A DNA stretch of 64,000 nt from Allobosea sp. (GTDB taxonomy: Bacteria > Pseudomonadota > Alphaproteobacteria > Rhizobiales > Beijerinckiaceae), in assembly GCF_017308015.1 (NCBI RefSeq), contig NZ_JAFKFW010000021.1, positions 28,460 to 92,459 of the forward strand, given 5' to 3'. The notes below the pieces were generated by a model. That model was not told the DNA's origin. It worked only from the letters and a program-made list of their open reading frames with translations, and made no database searches. The translations under genes and the position numbers were made by a program. Shown here piece by piece: positions 15,064 through 25,798 of the stretch (within the stretch, counting starts at the first letter, position 1; the number at the start of each line of letters is the position of its first letter).

Positions 15064-16860
15064 TCAGCAGGCTTCGCTGGTCGTGGCGATGCGGGGCTCG
15101 GCGAAGCCCTCGCGCTCGACGATCTCGGCGATGCCCCTGATACGGCGCAGCACGATCCGGTGGCTGGCGCTTTCCGTCAGGCCCGGGCTCTGCCCGAAGG
15201 CGATGATGATCGCGCGAGGGAGGGCTGCGCGCAGCTCGGTCAGCAAATCCAGTGCCGCATCGGTTTCGAGCGCGCTCGTCGCCTCGTCGAGCAGCACGAT
15301 CGCGGGATCGGCCAGTTCGGTCCGGGCGAGCGCGAGCCGCTGCCGCTCGGCGCGCGTCAGGCTCCTGTTCCAGTCATCCTCGCCGTCGAGCCGTGCGGTC
15401 AGGGTCGACAGGCCGTAGCGGCGCATGGCCGCGGCGATTTCCGGTGCCGGGCGCGGCCGATCGCCCTGGAGGAGATGGCGCAGGCCGATTCCCGGCAACT
15501 GCAGATGCTGAGGCACGGTGGCGATGCGAGCGCCCCTGGGCAGCACGATCGTGCCCTCGCCCTGCTGCCAGAGCCCTGCGATGGCCTGCATCAGGGCATT
15601 CTTGGCGAAGCCGGCATCGCCGGTGACATGAAGCACGGCTCCCGCGGGCAGCACGAAATTGATGCCTGCCGCGAGCGCGTGGCCGGCACCGTCATGTAGC
15701 GTCACCGCCTCCAGCCGCAGGCTGTCATGCGGTCCGTCCTCGACGACGAGGCCTTGTGCCGGCTGCTCCTGCCCGACTTCTTCCAGCGCGTCGGCGAGCT
15801 CGTTGACGCGCCGCGCTGCGGCGAGCCATTCCGCGATGCGCATGAAATTGTCGAACAGCCAGTTGCAGGCGTTCTGCACGGCGACAAAGGCGGCTGCGAC
15901 CTGCACGACGCCACCCAGCGTCATCTCGCCTGCGAGATATTTCGGGGCGGCCAGCAGCAGCGGCACGACCGGCACCAGCGCGCTGCTGCCATTGGTGATC
16001 CAGGTCAGGCGCGCCCGCTGCGTGATCACGGAGAGCCAGCGCAGCACCAGCACGGCGTGGCTCTGCGCCACCGCCTGCCGCTCGCCCGCCTCGGTGCGGG
16101 CGAGCGCGATCGCCTCGCCATGGTCGCGGATGCGCATCAGCGCGAAGCGCAGGCCCGCCTCGCTCTCGGTACGCTTGGCGATGAGCCCGGCGAGGCGCCG
16201 CCCCACGGCCGTGACGAGCAGGGTGACGATCACGGCATAGAGGATCGCGGCGAGCACGAGATAGGCAGGGATCGTCATCTCGGTCCCGCCCCAGCTCAGG
16301 CGCAGGCTGCCGCCGATCTCCCAGAGAATCTCGATGAAGATCACGATGGTGATGACCGAGGAGAGCAGGCCCATCGCGAAATCGACGATCGGCTCCGTCG
16401 CCCAGCGGACATCGTCCGCGATCCGGTATTCCGGATTGGCGGGTTCCTTCCCCGAGAGACCGAGGCGGAAGAAGCGGCGGTCGCCGACCCAGCCATCGAC
16501 CAGCTTGGCGGTGAGCCAGCGCCGCCAGTGTACCTGGAAGGTCTCGCGCGATTTCAGGATGAGGACGCCAAGTCCGGCGACCACCAGTACGATCACCGGG
16601 AACACGGTCATGGCGACGAGGGCGCTGTGGCCGTCCTTCCGCTCGAGCGCGTCGAAGAACCAGCCGTTCCAGCGATTGACCGTGACATTGGCGAAGACGG
16701 TGAGGATGACGCCCGCTGCCAGCAGCAGCGTCCAGAGCCAGGCGCAGCGCGCGGTCTCGCCACGCCAGAAATCGCGGGTCAAGCGCACGAATCGCAGCGC
16801 GACCTGGCGATCTCCAGGCACGGCCGATCTCGCGCCTGGCGTCTCGTCGGGCGTCAGCAC
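15064..16860 (-). CDS. YddA/SbmA-BacA-type ABC transporter with degenerate ATPase motifs
   Basis: A 598-residue half-transporter. The membrane domain of the ABC_membrane_2/SbmA_BacA type spans residues ~40-330 (FANVTVNRWNGWFFDALERKD, WRRWLTAKLVDGWVGDRRFFRL, NPEYRIADDVR are family hallmarks). An ABC ATPase domain follows (~370-590). Walker B and D-loop are good (AIVLLDEATSALE). Walker A, however, reads GDAGFAKNAL rather than GxSGxGKS/T, the signature is SLTRAERQRLALAR rather than LSGGE, and the switch His region reads IAFGQSPG. It may bind nucleotide poorly. It starts at a GTG (16860). Confidence 0.8.
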   Translation of the reverse strand: MLTPDETPGARSAVPGDRQVALRFVRLTRDFWRGETARCAWLWTLLLAAGVILTVFANVTVNRWNGWFFDALERKDGHSALVAMTVFPVIVLVVAGLGVLILKSRETFQVHWRRWLTAKLVDGWVGDRRFFRLGLSGKEPANPEYRIADDVRWATEPIVDFAMGLLSSVITIVIFIEILWEIGGSLRLSWGGTEMTIPAYLVLAAILYAVIVTLLVTAVGRRLAGLIAKRTESEAGLRFALMRIRDHGEAIALARTEAGERQAVAQSHAVLVLRWLSVITQRARLTWITNGSSALVPVVPLLLAAPKYLAGEMTLGGVVQVAAAFVAVQNACNWLFDNFMRIAEWLAAARRVNELADALEEVGQEQPAQGLVVEDGPHDSLRLEAVTLHDGAGHALAAGINFVLPAGAVLHVTGDAGFAKNALMQAIAGLWQQGEGTIVLPRGARIATVPQHLQLPGIGLRHLLQGDRPRPAPEIAAAMRRYGLSTLTARLDGEDDWNRSLTRAERQRLALARTELADPAIVLLDEATSALETDAALDLLTELRAALPRAIIIAFGQSPGLTESASHRIVLRRIRGIAEIVEREGFAEPRIATTSEAC

Positions 16861-17019
16861 GGTTGAAAATTGTCCCCCAGGGCCGGTTTTCCGGTCTCCT
16901 CTGGCTCAAACCTGATTGGACGAAAATGAACTCGACATGAACGGATCGGCCGCGTGTCCGTTCGGAACAGCGATGGCGTGCCCCGCGTTCCCCGCTCAGC
17001 TCAGCGAGGGAGGTCCGCC

Positions 17020-17322
17020 ATGCCGCGTGGAGATAAATCTGCCTATACCGACAAGCAAAAGCGCAAGGCCGAGCATATCGAGGACAGCTACGAGGAGCGC
17101 GGCGTTCCGCATGAGGAGGCCGAGCGCCGGGCCTGGGCGACCGTCAATAAGGATAGCGGCGGTGGCAACAAGTCCGGCTCCGGCCGCGGCAAGCCGGACA
17201 CCAACGCGTCGGCACGCCGTGGCGGCAAGCTCGGCGGTGCGGCCTCCGCTGCGCGTCCGAAGGCCGAGCGTTCCGCTTCGGCGAAGAAGGCCGCCGCGAC
17301 GCGGAAGAAGAATGCGTCCTGA
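17020..17322 (+). CDS. Small basic 'plasmid stabilisation'-like protein
   Basis: A 100-residue highly charged protein. The N-terminal ~45 residues (MPRGDKSAYTDKQKRKAEHI, EEAERRAWATVNK) match a small family often annotated as plasmid stabilisation protein, whose function is unproven. The C-terminal half is a low-complexity Gly/Lys/Ala/Ser tail (GKLGGAASAARPKAERSASAKKAAATRKK), like histone-H1-type nucleic-acid-binding tails. The ATG at 17020 follows GAGGGAGG. DNA or RNA binding is an inference from composition. Confidence 0.7.
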   Translation: MPRGDKSAYTDKQKRKAEHIEDSYEERGVPHEEAERRAWATVNKDSGGGNKSGSGRGKPDTNASARRGGKLGGAASAARPKAERSASAKKAAATRKKNAS

Positions 17323-17328
17323 CACTCG

Positions 17329-17360
17329 TCGTCATGCGCGCCACAAGGCGAGCATGACGA
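17329..17360. terminator. Stem-loop between convergent genes
   Basis: A 9-bp perfect stem TCGTCATGC (17329-17337) / GCATGACGA (17352-17360) with a 14-nt loop. It lies in the 60-bp gap between the plasmid-stabilisation-like gene and maeB. It has no strong T-run, so termination in both directions is a likely but unproven role. Confidence 0.45.
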
Positions 17361-17382
17361 GAATGGGCAGAGGCGTTTTGAC

Positions 17383-19668
17383 CTAGCCGCCGATATTGAA
17401 GGCGGCGAGCGCGGCCATGTTGACGATATCGGAATCCTTCGCGCCGAGCGGCACGATCTGGATCGGCTTGTCGAGGCCGACGATCAGCGGGCCGATCACG
17501 GTCGCGCCGCCGAGTTCCTGCAGCAGCTTGGTGGAGATCGAGGCCGAGTGGAAAGCCGGCATCACCAGCACGTTCGCGGGCCCGGAGAGCCGGCAGAACG
17601 GGTACTGGCTCATCACCTCGCGATTGAGCGCGACATCCGCGGCCATCTCGCCGTCATACTCGAAATCGACGCGCTGGCCGTCGAGCAAGGCCACGGCCTC
17701 GCGCACCTTCTCCGAGCGCTCGCCGGCGGGATGGCCGAAGCTCGAGAAGGCGAGCATCGCGACGCGCGGCTCGTAGCCGAGCCGGCGGCCGACGCCGGCC
17801 GCCTCGATGGCGATCTCCGACAATTGCCGCGCGGTCGGCATCTCGGTGATCGCGGTGTCCGCCACCAGCACGGTGCGGTCGCGCGAGATCACGATCGAGA
17901 CGCCGATCACGCGATGGCCAGGCTTCTCGTCGATGACGCGGCGAACCTCCTCCAGCGCGATCGAGTAGTTGCGGGTGACGCCGGTCACCATCGCGTCGGC
18001 ATCGCCAAGAGCCACCATCGCCGCGGCGAAATGGTTGCGGTCCTGGTTGATCAGGCGCTGGCAGTCGCGGAACAGATAGCCCTGCCTTTGCAGCCGCTCG
18101 TAGAGATACTGCGCATAGGCGGCATTGCGATGCGAGAGCCGGGCGTTCTGGATCGAGATGCCCTTGGCTTCGAGATCGACGCCGAGGAAGGTCGCGGCCT
18201 CGGTGATCCGGTCCTCGCGGCCGACGAGGATGGCCTGGCCGAGCCCCTGCGCCACGAATGAGGCGGCGGCGCGGATGACCTGCTCCTCCTCGCCCTCGGC
18301 GAAGACGACGCGCTTGGGATAGCGGCGGACGCGCTCGAAGATGCGGTTGAGCGTGCCGGCGATCGGGTCGCGTCTCGCCGAAAGCTGTGCCTTGTAGGCG
18401 GCGGTATCGACGATCGGCTTGCCGGCGACGCCCGAATCCATCGCCGCCTTGGCGACAGCCATCGGCACGACATGGATCAGGCGCGGATCGAACGGGACGG
18501 GGATGATATAGTCCTTGCCGTAGCGCGGCCGGGAACCCTGATAGGCGGCCGCGACCTCGTCGGGCACGTCCTCGCGTGCCAGCATCGCCAGCGACTCGGC
18601 AGCGGCGATCTTCATCTCCATGTTGATCGTGGTGGCGCGCACGTCGAGCGCGCCACGGAAGATGAAGGGGAAGCCGAGGACGTTGTTGACCTGATTGGGA
18701 TAGTCCGAGCGGCCGGTCGCCATGATCGCGTCGTCGCGGATGGCATGGACCTGCTCCGGTGTGATTTCAGGATCGGGATTGGCCATGGCGAAGATGATGG
18801 GGTTCGGCGCCATCGAGGCGACCATCTCCGGCGTCACCGCGCCCTTCTGGGACAGGCCGAAGAAGGCATCCGCTCCGTCCAGCGCCTGGGCCAGCGTGCG
18901 CCGGTCGGTGACCACGGCATGGGCCGATTTCCACTGGTTCATGCCCTCGGTGCGGCCCTGGTAGATCACGCCCTTGGTATCGCAGAGGATGACGTTGTCG
19001 GGTTTGAAACCCATTGCCTTGAGCAGCTCGATGCAGGCGATGGCGGCGGCGCCGGCGCCGTTGATGACGAGCTTAGTCGTCTTGATGTCGCGCCCGGTGA
19101 TATCAAGCGCATTGATCAGGCCGGCGGCGGCGATGATTGCGGTGCCGTGCTGGTCGTCATGAAAGACGGGGATGTCCATCAGCTCGCGCAGGCGCTGCTC
19201 GATGATGAAGCATTCGGGAGCCTTGATGTCCTCGAGATTGATGCCGCCGAAGGACGGGCCGAGATAGCGCACGGCCTCGATGAACTTGTCCGGATCCTCG
19301 GTATCGACCTCGAGGTCGATCGAGTCGACGTCGGCGAAGCGCTTGAACAGGACGGACTTGCCTTCCATCACCGGCTTCGAGGCGAGCGCGCCGAGATTGC
19401 CGAGGCCGAGGATCGCGGTCCCGTTCGTGATCACGGCGACGAGGTTCGAGCGCGTCGTATAGTCATAGGCGCGCGACGGATCCTCCGCGATCGCCAGAAC
19501 CGGCACGGCGACGCCGGGCGAATAGGCGAGCGAGAGGTCCCGCTGCGTCGCCATCGGCTTGGTCGGCACCACCTCCAGCTTGCCGGGCCGTCCCTGCGAA
19601 TGGAACAGCAGGGCTTCCTGGTCCGTAAAGGTCGGGCGGGCTTTCTTGGTGGTCGGGCGGTCGTTCAT
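17383..19668 (-). CDS. maeB: NADP-dependent malic enzyme with phosphotransacetylase-like domain
   Basis: A 761-residue enzyme converting malate to pyruvate with NADPH formation. The malic enzyme catalytic and NAD(P)-binding domains occupy ~1-420 ([55 protein letters not shown]). The C-terminal ~325 residues form a phosphate acetyltransferase-like domain ([54 protein letters not shown]). In related enzymes this domain mediates acetyl-CoA regulation rather than catalysis. The ATG at 19668 yields [14 protein letters not shown]; upstream extension to 19755 is unlikely. Confidence 0.92.
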   Translation of the reverse strand: MNDRPTTKKARPTFTDQEALLFHSQGRPGKLEVVPTKPMATQRDLSLAYSPGVAVPVLAIAEDPSRAYDYTTRSNLVAVITNGTAILGLGNLGALASKPVMEGKSVLFKRFADVDSIDLEVDTEDPDKFIEAVRYLGPSFGGINLEDIKAPECFIIEQRLRELMDIPVFHDDQHGTAIIAAAGLINALDITGRDIKTTKLVINGAGAAAIACIELLKAMGFKPDNVILCDTKGVIYQGRTEGMNQWKSAHAVVTDRRTLAQALDGADAFFGLSQKGAVTPEMVASMAPNPIIFAMANPDPEITPEQVHAIRDDAIMATGRSDYPNQVNNVLGFPFIFRGALDVRATTINMEMKIAAAESLAMLAREDVPDEVAAAYQGSRPRYGKDYIIPVPFDPRLIHVVPMAVAKAAMDSGVAGKPIVDTAAYKAQLSARRDPIAGTLNRIFERVRRYPKRVVFAEGEEEQVIRAAASFVAQGLGQAILVGREDRITEAATFLGVDLEAKGISIQNARLSHRNAAYAQYLYERLQRQGYLFRDCQRLINQDRNHFAAAMVALGDADAMVTGVTRNYSIALEEVRRVIDEKPGHRVIGVSIVISRDRTVLVADTAITEMPTARQLSEIAIEAAGVGRRLGYEPRVAMLAFSSFGHPAGERSEKVREAVALLDGQRVDFEYDGEMAADVALNREVMSQYPFCRLSGPANVLVMPAFHSASISTKLLQELGGATVIGPLIVGLDKPIQIVPLGAKDSDIVNMAALAAFNIGG

Positions 19669-19788
19669 CGAAGTGTCTTTTCTTGTGTTTTTTCGAGGGG
19701 CGGCTGACCATACGGCGGTGCGCCCGCCGATCACAAGCGGCGAGTGATCGCGCAACTCCCGTCGGTGTGGAAGCGGGCGGGCGCGGGA

Positions 19789-21705
19789 TCAGGCGCGCGA
19801 GGTCGTGCGTACGCTGCGTACGAAATCGGTGACGTAGCGGTCGAGCGCCTCGGCCTGCTCGTCGACCTTGCGGGCGGTCTCCGCGACATGGATCGCGGCA
19901 TCACCGGTGATGCGCGCCTCGACGCCGACGGCGCCGACATTGACGGTGACGGCATCGGCGCTCAGCGCGACGGCCTGCGCATCGGCGGCGATGGTCGACG
20001 CGAGGCCGGCCTGGCGGCAGACGACGGCGGCGATCGCGCCCGAAGTCTGCTCGATCGTCGTCATCGTATCCTCGATATGGGCGACGGCCTCGAAGGCGGT
20101 CGCGGCGGCGGCGCGGATATCGGCGAGCGTCTCCGCGATGTCGCGGGTCGCCTTCTGCGTCTGCTCGGCCAGTGTCTTGACCTCGCCGGCGACCACAGCG
20201 AAACCGCGGCCGGCGGTTCCGGCGCGGGCGGCCTCGATGGTGGCATTGAGGGCGAGAAGATTGGTGCGGGACGCGATCTCCTCGATGAAATCGAGCACGG
20301 CACGAACCTTGTCGGCGGCTTCCGTCAGCCCGGCGACGTCGCTGCGGGTGCTGCGGACATAGGATGCGGCGGCGCGCACCGTGTCGTCGGCATGGCTGGT
20401 CTGGCGGGTCAGCTCGCGGATCGAGGCCTCGATTTCCTCCGCCGCGACCGCCACGCTGCCGACGCGGCGCGAGGCGCTGCCGGCCTCATGCGTCACGCTC
20501 TCGGCGCGGAGCGTCGTCTTGTTGGCGTTCTCCACCATCTGGCCGGCGGCCGTATGCATGCCGTGCAACGAGGCGCCGACATCGCCCAGAGCCTTGCCGA
20601 CGGTGCGCTCGAGATCGCTTGCAAGGGCATCCAGAGTCGTCTTGCGCAGCGCCTCGATCTCGCCGCGGCGGGTTTCCAGCGTCTTCTCGGCGGTGACGTC
20701 GAGCAGGATGCCGTCCCAGACCAGCGTTCCGTCGCGCAGGCGCCGCTTGGTCGATTCGCTGCGCAGCCAGACGATGCTGCCATCCGGCGCGGAATAGCGC
20801 CCCTCGAACCGCCAGAACGTCTCGGTGTCCTGCTGGGCGCGGCGCATCTGTTCGAACCGGGCGCGGTCTTCGGGCAGCAATTTGCCGAGCCAGATCTCGG
20901 GGTCCCGTTCGACCTCTTCCTTGGTGATGCCGAGCAGCTTGTCGATGGCGAAGGAGGCGAACTGATAGGTCATCTTGCCGTCCGGCCGAATGATCCGCTG
21001 ATAGAGCGTGCCGGGGGCGCGATCGATCAGCGTGCGCAGCCGATAGGCGGTTTCGCGCCTTTCGCTGTCGTTGATGACGATGATGCCGGTCAGGAAGATG
21101 CCGATCGTTCCGACCAGGACCATCACCGGGACGGCTTCGCGCAGGAAGCGTTCGCCGGCCGCACCGGGGATCAAGCCCACCGAGGCGACGAGGATGATCG
21201 CGTCGATGGCGCTCAGTACAGCGAGATCGCCGATGCCCAGCGAACGCCGGCGGCGCGCCAGCCACAGCGCATAGGCGATGCCGATCGCGCCGCGAGCGAT
21301 GATACCGGTCACGCCTGTGACCATGCCGACGCCGCCGCTGAGATAGCGCATGACGACAAGGGGCACGGCCGTCAGAACGGAGGCGATCGGGCCGCCGACC
21401 GGGCCGGCGAGAATCGCGAAGCTGTTGCGGGAATCGATGAACAATCCGGGCTGAAGCTGGAACGGGTTGCTCATGCTGACCAGGGCGCCGGCCCCGAACA
21501 GGACGCCGACGATCACCTGGCGCAGCCAGGGGCGATCCCCGAACCGGGGTGTGGTCACGGTCAGCAGCAATCCCGCCAGCAGCAGGAAGAACAGGCTTTC
21601 GGCGAGGTTGATCAGCAGCAATGTGGGGACCCCGGCCGGATTCGGCTGCAGGACAGTAGTTTGAATTGTTGAAAGCCATCCTAACGGATGGCCTTGGCCG
21701 GACAT
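19789..21705 (-). CDS. 5TM sensor-PAS-methyl-accepting chemotaxis protein
   Basis: A 638-residue signalling protein. Residues ~27-205 form a 5TMR-LYT-type membrane sensor ([34 protein letters not shown]). A PAS fold follows at ~235-350 ([36 protein letters not shown]). The MCP cytoplasmic domain occupies ~355-638 and includes the hairpin [21 protein letters not shown]. There is no large periplasmic ligand domain, so the signal is probably membrane- or PAS-sensed. The start is uncertain: 21705 leaves only 20 bp to mutS, and an in-frame TTG at 21621 immediately before the first helix is an alternative. Confidence 0.85.
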   Translation of the reverse strand: MSGQGHPLGWLSTIQTTVLQPNPAGVPTLLLINLAESLFFLLLAGLLLTVTTPRFGDRPWLRQVIVGVLFGAGALVSMSNPFQLQPGLFIDSRNSFAILAGPVGGPIASVLTAVPLVVMRYLSGGVGMVTGVTGIIARGAIGIAYALWLARRRRSLGIGDLAVLSAIDAIILVASVGLIPGAAGERFLREAVPVMVLVGTIGIFLTGIIVINDSERRETAYRLRTLIDRAPGTLYQRIIRPDGKMTYQFASFAIDKLLGITKEEVERDPEIWLGKLLPEDRARFEQMRRAQQDTETFWRFEGRYSAPDGSIVWLRSESTKRRLRDGTLVWDGILLDVTAEKTLETRRGEIEALRKTTLDALASDLERTVGKALGDVGASLHGMHTAAGQMVENANKTTLRAESVTHEAGSASRRVGSVAVAAEEIEASIRELTRQTSHADDTVRAAASYVRSTRSDVAGLTEAADKVRAVLDFIEEIASRTNLLALNATIEAARAGTAGRGFAVVAGEVKTLAEQTQKATRDIAETLADIRAAAATAFEAVAHIEDTMTTIEQTSGAIAAVVCRQAGLASTIAADAQAVALSADAVTVNVGAVGVEARITGDAAIHVAETARKVDEQAEALDRYVTDFVRSVRTTSRA

Positions 21706-21725
21706 TTTGCTAGCGTGCCGGCGCG

Positions 21726-24464
21726 ATGCACCAGAGTTCCTCCCCCGAAGCCGCCCGTTCCGCTGTGTCGAATGCCGCCAGGCCGGCAGCCGCGGCCGAG
21801 CGCGTCACGCCGATGATGGCGCAGTACGTCGAGATCAAGGCTGCCAATCCGGATTGCCTGCTGTTCTACCGGATGGGGGATTTCTACGAACTCTTCTTCA
21901 CGGATGCCGAAATCGCCTCGCGCACGCTCGGCATCGTGCTGACCAAGCGCGGCAAGCATCAGGGCGACGATATCCCGATGTGCGGCGTGCCGGTGGAGCG
22001 CGCCGACGACTATCTCCAGCGGCTGATCGCCGCCGGCCATCGCGTCGCCGTCTGCGAGCAGACCGAGGATCCGGCCGAAGCCAGGAAGCGCGGCAACAAA
22101 TCGGTGGTGAAGCGCGATGTCGTGCGCCTCGTCACGCCCGGCACCATCACCGAGGAGCGCCTGCTCGAACCCGGCCGCGCGAGCCTCCTCGTCGCCGTCG
22201 CGCGCCGCAGAACCGGCGAGGTGGCCTCGCTCTACGGGCTGGCGGCAATCGACATCTCGACCGGCCGTTTCACCGTGATGGAGACGCCGCAGGAGCGCCT
22301 CGCCATCGAGTTCTCGCGGCTGGAGCCGCGCGAGATCGTCTGCCCCGACGCCATTCATGACGATCCCGAGCTCAGGGAGTTCTGGCGCGAGATCACGGTA
22401 CCGGTGACGCCGCTCGCTCGCGATGGGCTCGACGCGGCCTCGGCCGAGCGCCGCCTCAAGGAATTTTTCGGTGTCGCCACGCTCGATGCCTTCGGCGCCT
22501 TCACGCGGGCCGAGATTGCGGCGGCGGGTGCGGCGCTGGCCTATGTCGAGCGCACCCAGCTCGGCGCCCGCCCGCCGCTCTCGGCGCCGGTGCGAGATGC
22601 CGGTTCGGCGACGATGCTGATCGACGCGGCGACCCGCGCCAATCTCGAACTGACGCGCACTCTGGGCGGCGAGCGCCAGGGCAGCCTGCTCGCCACGATC
22701 GACCGCACGGTGACTCCGGGCGGTGCGCGCCTGCTGGCCGAGCGCCTCGCCGGTCCGCTGACCGATCCCACCGCCATCGCCGCGCGTCATGATGCGGTCG
22801 AGTTGCTCGTCACCGATGCCGGCCTGCGCGAGGATCTGCGTTCGGCGCTGGAGAAGGTGCCGGACGTGGCCCGAGCGCTGGCGCGACTCTCGCTCGACCG
22901 CGGCGGCCCGCGTGATCTGGCGGCGCTCGGTGCCGGGCTCGATGCGGCACGCTCGATCGCTGCGCTGCTCGTCCGGCGCGGTGATCTTCCCGTCGAACTG
23001 ACGCGCGCCATGCGGGCGCTCGGCGAAAGCGACCCCGACCTGCCTCTTCGTCTCAATGCGACATTGGCGGATGAGTTGCCGCTCAACCGCCGCGACGGTC
23101 GTTTCGTGCGTGAGGGGTTCGATCCGGCGCTCGACGAGCTGCGCCTGCTTCAGATCGACTCGCGCAAGGTCATCGCCCAGTTGCAGGCGCGCTATGCCGC
23201 CGAAACCAACTGCCGGACGCTGCGCATCAAGCACAACGCCATGCTGGGCTATTTCGTCGAGGTGCCGCAGGCGACCGGCGAGGAGTTCCTGCGCGATCCC
23301 TGGCGCGCGACCTTCGTCCACCGCCAGACCATGTCGGATGCGATGCGCTTCTCCTCGGTCGAGCTCGGTGAACTCGAAGCCAAGATCGCCTCCGCCGCCG
23401 ACCGGGCGCTGAAGCTCGAACTCGCGATCTTCGCCGCGCTCGGCGAGGCCGTCCTGACCCAGGCCGAGCCGATCAAGGCGGCGGCATTGGCGCTGGCCGA
23501 GCTCGACGTCGCCACGGCTTTGGCCGATCTCGCGGCCCGCGAGGGCTGGAGCCGTCCGCAGGTCGATGACGGCGTCGCCTTCACCATCGAGCGCGGCCGC
23601 CACCCTGTGGTCGAGGCCGCGTTGAAGCGCGACGGCAAGCCCTTCGTCGCCAACGACACCGAATTGTCGCCGCCGGGTGGCGATGCAAAGGGCGGACGCA
23701 TCTGCCTGATCACCGGCCCGAACATGGCCGGTAAATCGACCTTCCTGCGCCAGAACGCGCTGATCGCGGTGCTCGCCCAGATGGGCTCCTTCGTGCCGGC
23801 GACCTCCGCGCATATCGGCATCGTCGACCGGCTGTTCTCGCGTGTCGGCGCCGCCGACGACCTTGCGCGCGGCCGTTCGACCTTCATGGTCGAGATGGTC
23901 GAGACCGCCGCGATCCTGAACCAGGCCGGCCCGCGCGCGCTGGTCATCCTGGACGAGATCGGCCGCGGCACGGCGACCTTCGACGGGCTCTCGATCGCCT
24001 GGGCCGCGATCGAGCATCTCCACGAGATCAACCGCTGCCGCAGCCTGTTCGCGACGCATTATCACGAGCTGACGGCGCTGGGAGACCGGCTCGACCGCGT
24101 CGCCAATGCGACCGTCCGCGTCACTGAATGGAAGGGCGAGGTCGTCTTCCTGCACGAGGTCGTGCCGGGCGCGGCCGACCGTTCCTACGGCATTCAGGTC
24201 GCCAAGCTCGCCGGCCTGCCGCCGGCCGTGGTCGAGCGGGCCCGCGCCATCCTCGGCGAATTGGAGAAGACAGAGCGCGAGAAGCCGGTCGCTTCGCTGG
24301 TCGACGATCTCCCGCTCTTTGCCGTGCCCCAGCGCCGGCCGGCGCCGGTCGTTGCCGAAGGCGAGCCGGACGGATTGCGCGAGGCCCTCGCCGGGATCGA
24401 CCCGGACGAAATGACCCCGCGCGAGGCGCTGGAAGCGCTCTATCGCCTGAAGGGGTTGGGCTGA
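21726..24464 (+). CDS. mutS: DNA mismatch repair protein MutS
   Basis: A 912-residue MutS, slightly longer than E. coli MutS (853). The mismatch-recognition motif is [14 protein letters not shown] (residues ~50-62). The core and clamp domains fill ~130-640. The ATPase has Walker [14 protein letters not shown], Walker [17 protein letters not shown] and the ATHYHEL switch. A short C-terminal tail ([20 protein letters not shown]) matches the tetramerisation helix-loop-helix. The protein recognises base mismatches and recruits MutL. It is divergent from the chemoreceptor-like gene. Confidence 0.97.
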   Translation: MHQSSSPEAARSAVSNAARPAAAAERVTPMMAQYVEIKAANPDCLLFYRMGDFYELFFTDAEIASRTLGIVLTKRGKHQGDDIPMCGVPVERADDYLQRLIAAGHRVAVCEQTEDPAEARKRGNKSVVKRDVVRLVTPGTITEERLLEPGRASLLVAVARRRTGEVASLYGLAAIDISTGRFTVMETPQERLAIEFSRLEPREIVCPDAIHDDPELREFWREITVPVTPLARDGLDAASAERRLKEFFGVATLDAFGAFTRAEIAAAGAALAYVERTQLGARPPLSAPVRDAGSATMLIDAATRANLELTRTLGGERQGSLLATIDRTVTPGGARLLAERLAGPLTDPTAIAARHDAVELLVTDAGLREDLRSALEKVPDVARALARLSLDRGGPRDLAALGAGLDAARSIAALLVRRGDLPVELTRAMRALGESDPDLPLRLNATLADELPLNRRDGRFVREGFDPALDELRLLQIDSRKVIAQLQARYAAETNCRTLRIKHNAMLGYFVEVPQATGEEFLRDPWRATFVHRQTMSDAMRFSSVELGELEAKIASAADRALKLELAIFAALGEAVLTQAEPIKAAALALAELDVATALADLAAREGWSRPQVDDGVAFTIERGRHPVVEAALKRDGKPFVANDTELSPPGGDAKGGRICLITGPNMAGKSTFLRQNALIAVLAQMGSFVPATSAHIGIVDRLFSRVGAADDLARGRSTFMVEMVETAAILNQAGPRALVILDEIGRGTATFDGLSIAWAAIEHLHEINRCRSLFATHYHELTALGDRLDRVANATVRVTEWKGEVVFLHEVVPGAADRSYGIQVAKLAGLPPAVVERARAILGELEKTEREKPVASLVDDLPLFAVPQRRPAPVVAEGEPDGLREALAGIDPDEMTPREALEALYRLKGLG

Positions 24465-24465
24465 G

Positions 24466-25323
24466 TTAGCCCAGCCGCTTGATCGCAGTGATCTCGCCGA
24501 AGCTCCTGGCGCGGATGCGGTCACGCGCCTCGCGCAGCGGCTCGCGATAGACGCGCATCACATGCCCGCTGGCATGGAGCAGCGTGTCGGGGGCGGTCAG
24601 GATGCCGACATGGCCTTTCCAGAACACGAGATCGCCGCGCTGGAGCCCCGACAGGTCCTCGCGCAGTTCGACCGGTCGGCCGAGCGTCGCTTCCATCATG
24701 TCGGAATCGCGGGGCGCAGTGATGCCGGCCGCCGCGAGGCTGAGCTGCGTCAGCCCGGAGCAGTCGAGCCCGAGGCTGGTCTTGCCGCCCCAGAGATAGG
24801 GCACGCCGAGGAAGCGCTCGGCGACGGCGACGAAGTCCGTTTCATGCTGGTCGATCGGCGCGAGATGGGCGGCGAAGACATGGCCGCCATCGGCAATCAC
24901 CGCGAAATCGCCCCTGCTCTCGACGACGGCGACGCCGGCGCCGAGCGAGAGCGCGGTCAGCGGCGGCAGTTTGATCGAGGCGCCAGGGTAGACGAAGGTC
25001 CGCAGGGACGCGACGCGATGCGTCGGCGCGGGCCGGTCCGGGCGCAGGGCGTCGTCGGGGATGTAGCCGACATAGCCGTCACCGGCGAGTTGGGCCCAGG
25101 CCCAGCCCTCCTCGCGCTCGTAGACCTGTACCAGTTCGCCGGCCAGCGCCTCGGTGTCGAGTGCAGCGTCCGGGCGCGGCTCGCGCCGCACCGGCGCGGA
25201 GGCCGCGACGATGCGCATCGTTTGCGGATCGGCGAAGCGGGTGGCTTCAACCTGCCCGGTCAGCGCGCGTGCTGCGAGGTCGGGGCGGAAGGCATGGATG
25301 CGGCGGTCGAGAATCGCGTTCAT
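24466..25323 (-). CDS. NlpC/P60 (C40) cell-wall hydrolase with SH3 domain
   Basis: A 285-residue putative peptidoglycan endopeptidase. Bacterial SH3-like segments lie at ~55-160 (LVQVYEREEGWAWAQLAGDGYVGYIP). The NlpC/P60 catalytic domain covers ~165-285, with nucleophile Cys in GLDCSGLTQL and catalytic His in KGHVGIL. The preceding FLGVPYLWGGKTS is a family hallmark. No signal peptide is visible, as is common for this alphaproteobacterial subgroup, so cellular location is unclear. It converges on mutS with a 1-bp gap. Confidence 0.88.
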   Translation of the reverse strand: MNAILDRRIHAFRPDLAARALTGQVEATRFADPQTMRIVAASAPVRREPRPDAALDTEALAGELVQVYEREEGWAWAQLAGDGYVGYIPDDALRPDRPAPTHRVASLRTFVYPGASIKLPPLTALSLGAGVAVVESRGDFAVIADGGHVFAAHLAPIDQHETDFVAVAERFLGVPYLWGGKTSLGLDCSGLTQLSLAAAGITAPRDSDMMEATLGRPVELREDLSGLQRGDLVFWKGHVGILTAPDTLLHASGHVMRVYREPLREARDRIRARSFGEITAIKRLG

Positions 25324-25364
25324 GGTGGCAATCTAGCGTGGCGGGAGACCGTGGGGGAGGGGCG

Positions 25365-25718
25365 TCAGCTTCCGCCGATCTCCCTGGCATGCTCGGTGAC
25401 CAGATCGGCCAGCCGCTCGACGGCGAGTGCTCCCGCGACGGTGCGCTGGATCACGACATTGCGGCGGTCTGCCTCGTCACGCTTGCGCGTCAGCAGGCCG
25501 AGCTTGCCGAGTGTGTCGAGCGCGCGCGTGATCACCGGCTTGGTCACGCCGAGCTGCTTCGCCAGTCCGCGCACCGTATGCGGCGGCAATTCGAGATAGA
25601 CCGTCAGCAGGATCGCGGTCTGGCGCGCCGAGAGATCGGCGTCATGATCCCGCACCAGATCGAGATGGACCTGCCGCCACAGCTTGAGCGCCTGCGAAGG
25701 CTTGATCTCCAGGGGCAT
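25365..25718 (-). CDS. MarR-family transcriptional regulator
   Basis: A 117-residue winged helix-turn-helix protein, short for MarR (~140). It retains the recognition region (VRGLAKQLGVTKPVITRALDTLGKLGLLTRKRDEADRRNVVI) with the wing DEADRR. The dimerisation helices are abbreviated at both ends. A palindromic site (25740-25751) lies 22 bp ahead of its start, compatible with autoregulation. Confidence 0.82.
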   Translation of the reverse strand: MPLEIKPSQALKLWRQVHLDLVRDHDADLSARQTAILLTVYLELPPHTVRGLAKQLGVTKPVITRALDTLGKLGLLTRKRDEADRRNVVIQRTVAGALAVERLADLVTEHAREIGGS

Positions 25719-25739
25719 AAAGGCACGGGTCCAGATCGT

Positions 25740-25751
25740 TACGGACCCGTA
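25740..25751. promoter_or_regulatory. Candidate MarR operator
   Basis: An inverted repeat TACGG-N2-CCGTA set in a wider, partly symmetric AT-rich context (ATCGT..., ...ATCAT), 22 bp upstream of the MarR-family start. Dimeric MarR proteins typically bind such short palindromes near their own promoter. The assignment is by position only. Confidence 0.3.
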
Positions 25752-25798
25752 TCATTATCCCCGTCACGGCAGCACGCAATCGGCTTTGCGGAACAGCC

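Noticed and set aside
18472-19707. 411-codon ORF antisense to maeB
   Set aside because: No family resemblance; it mirrors the malic enzyme's third-codon GC bias.
21681-24524. 947-codon ORF antisense to mutS
   Set aside because: It runs the full length of a canonical MutS and contains no motif of its own.
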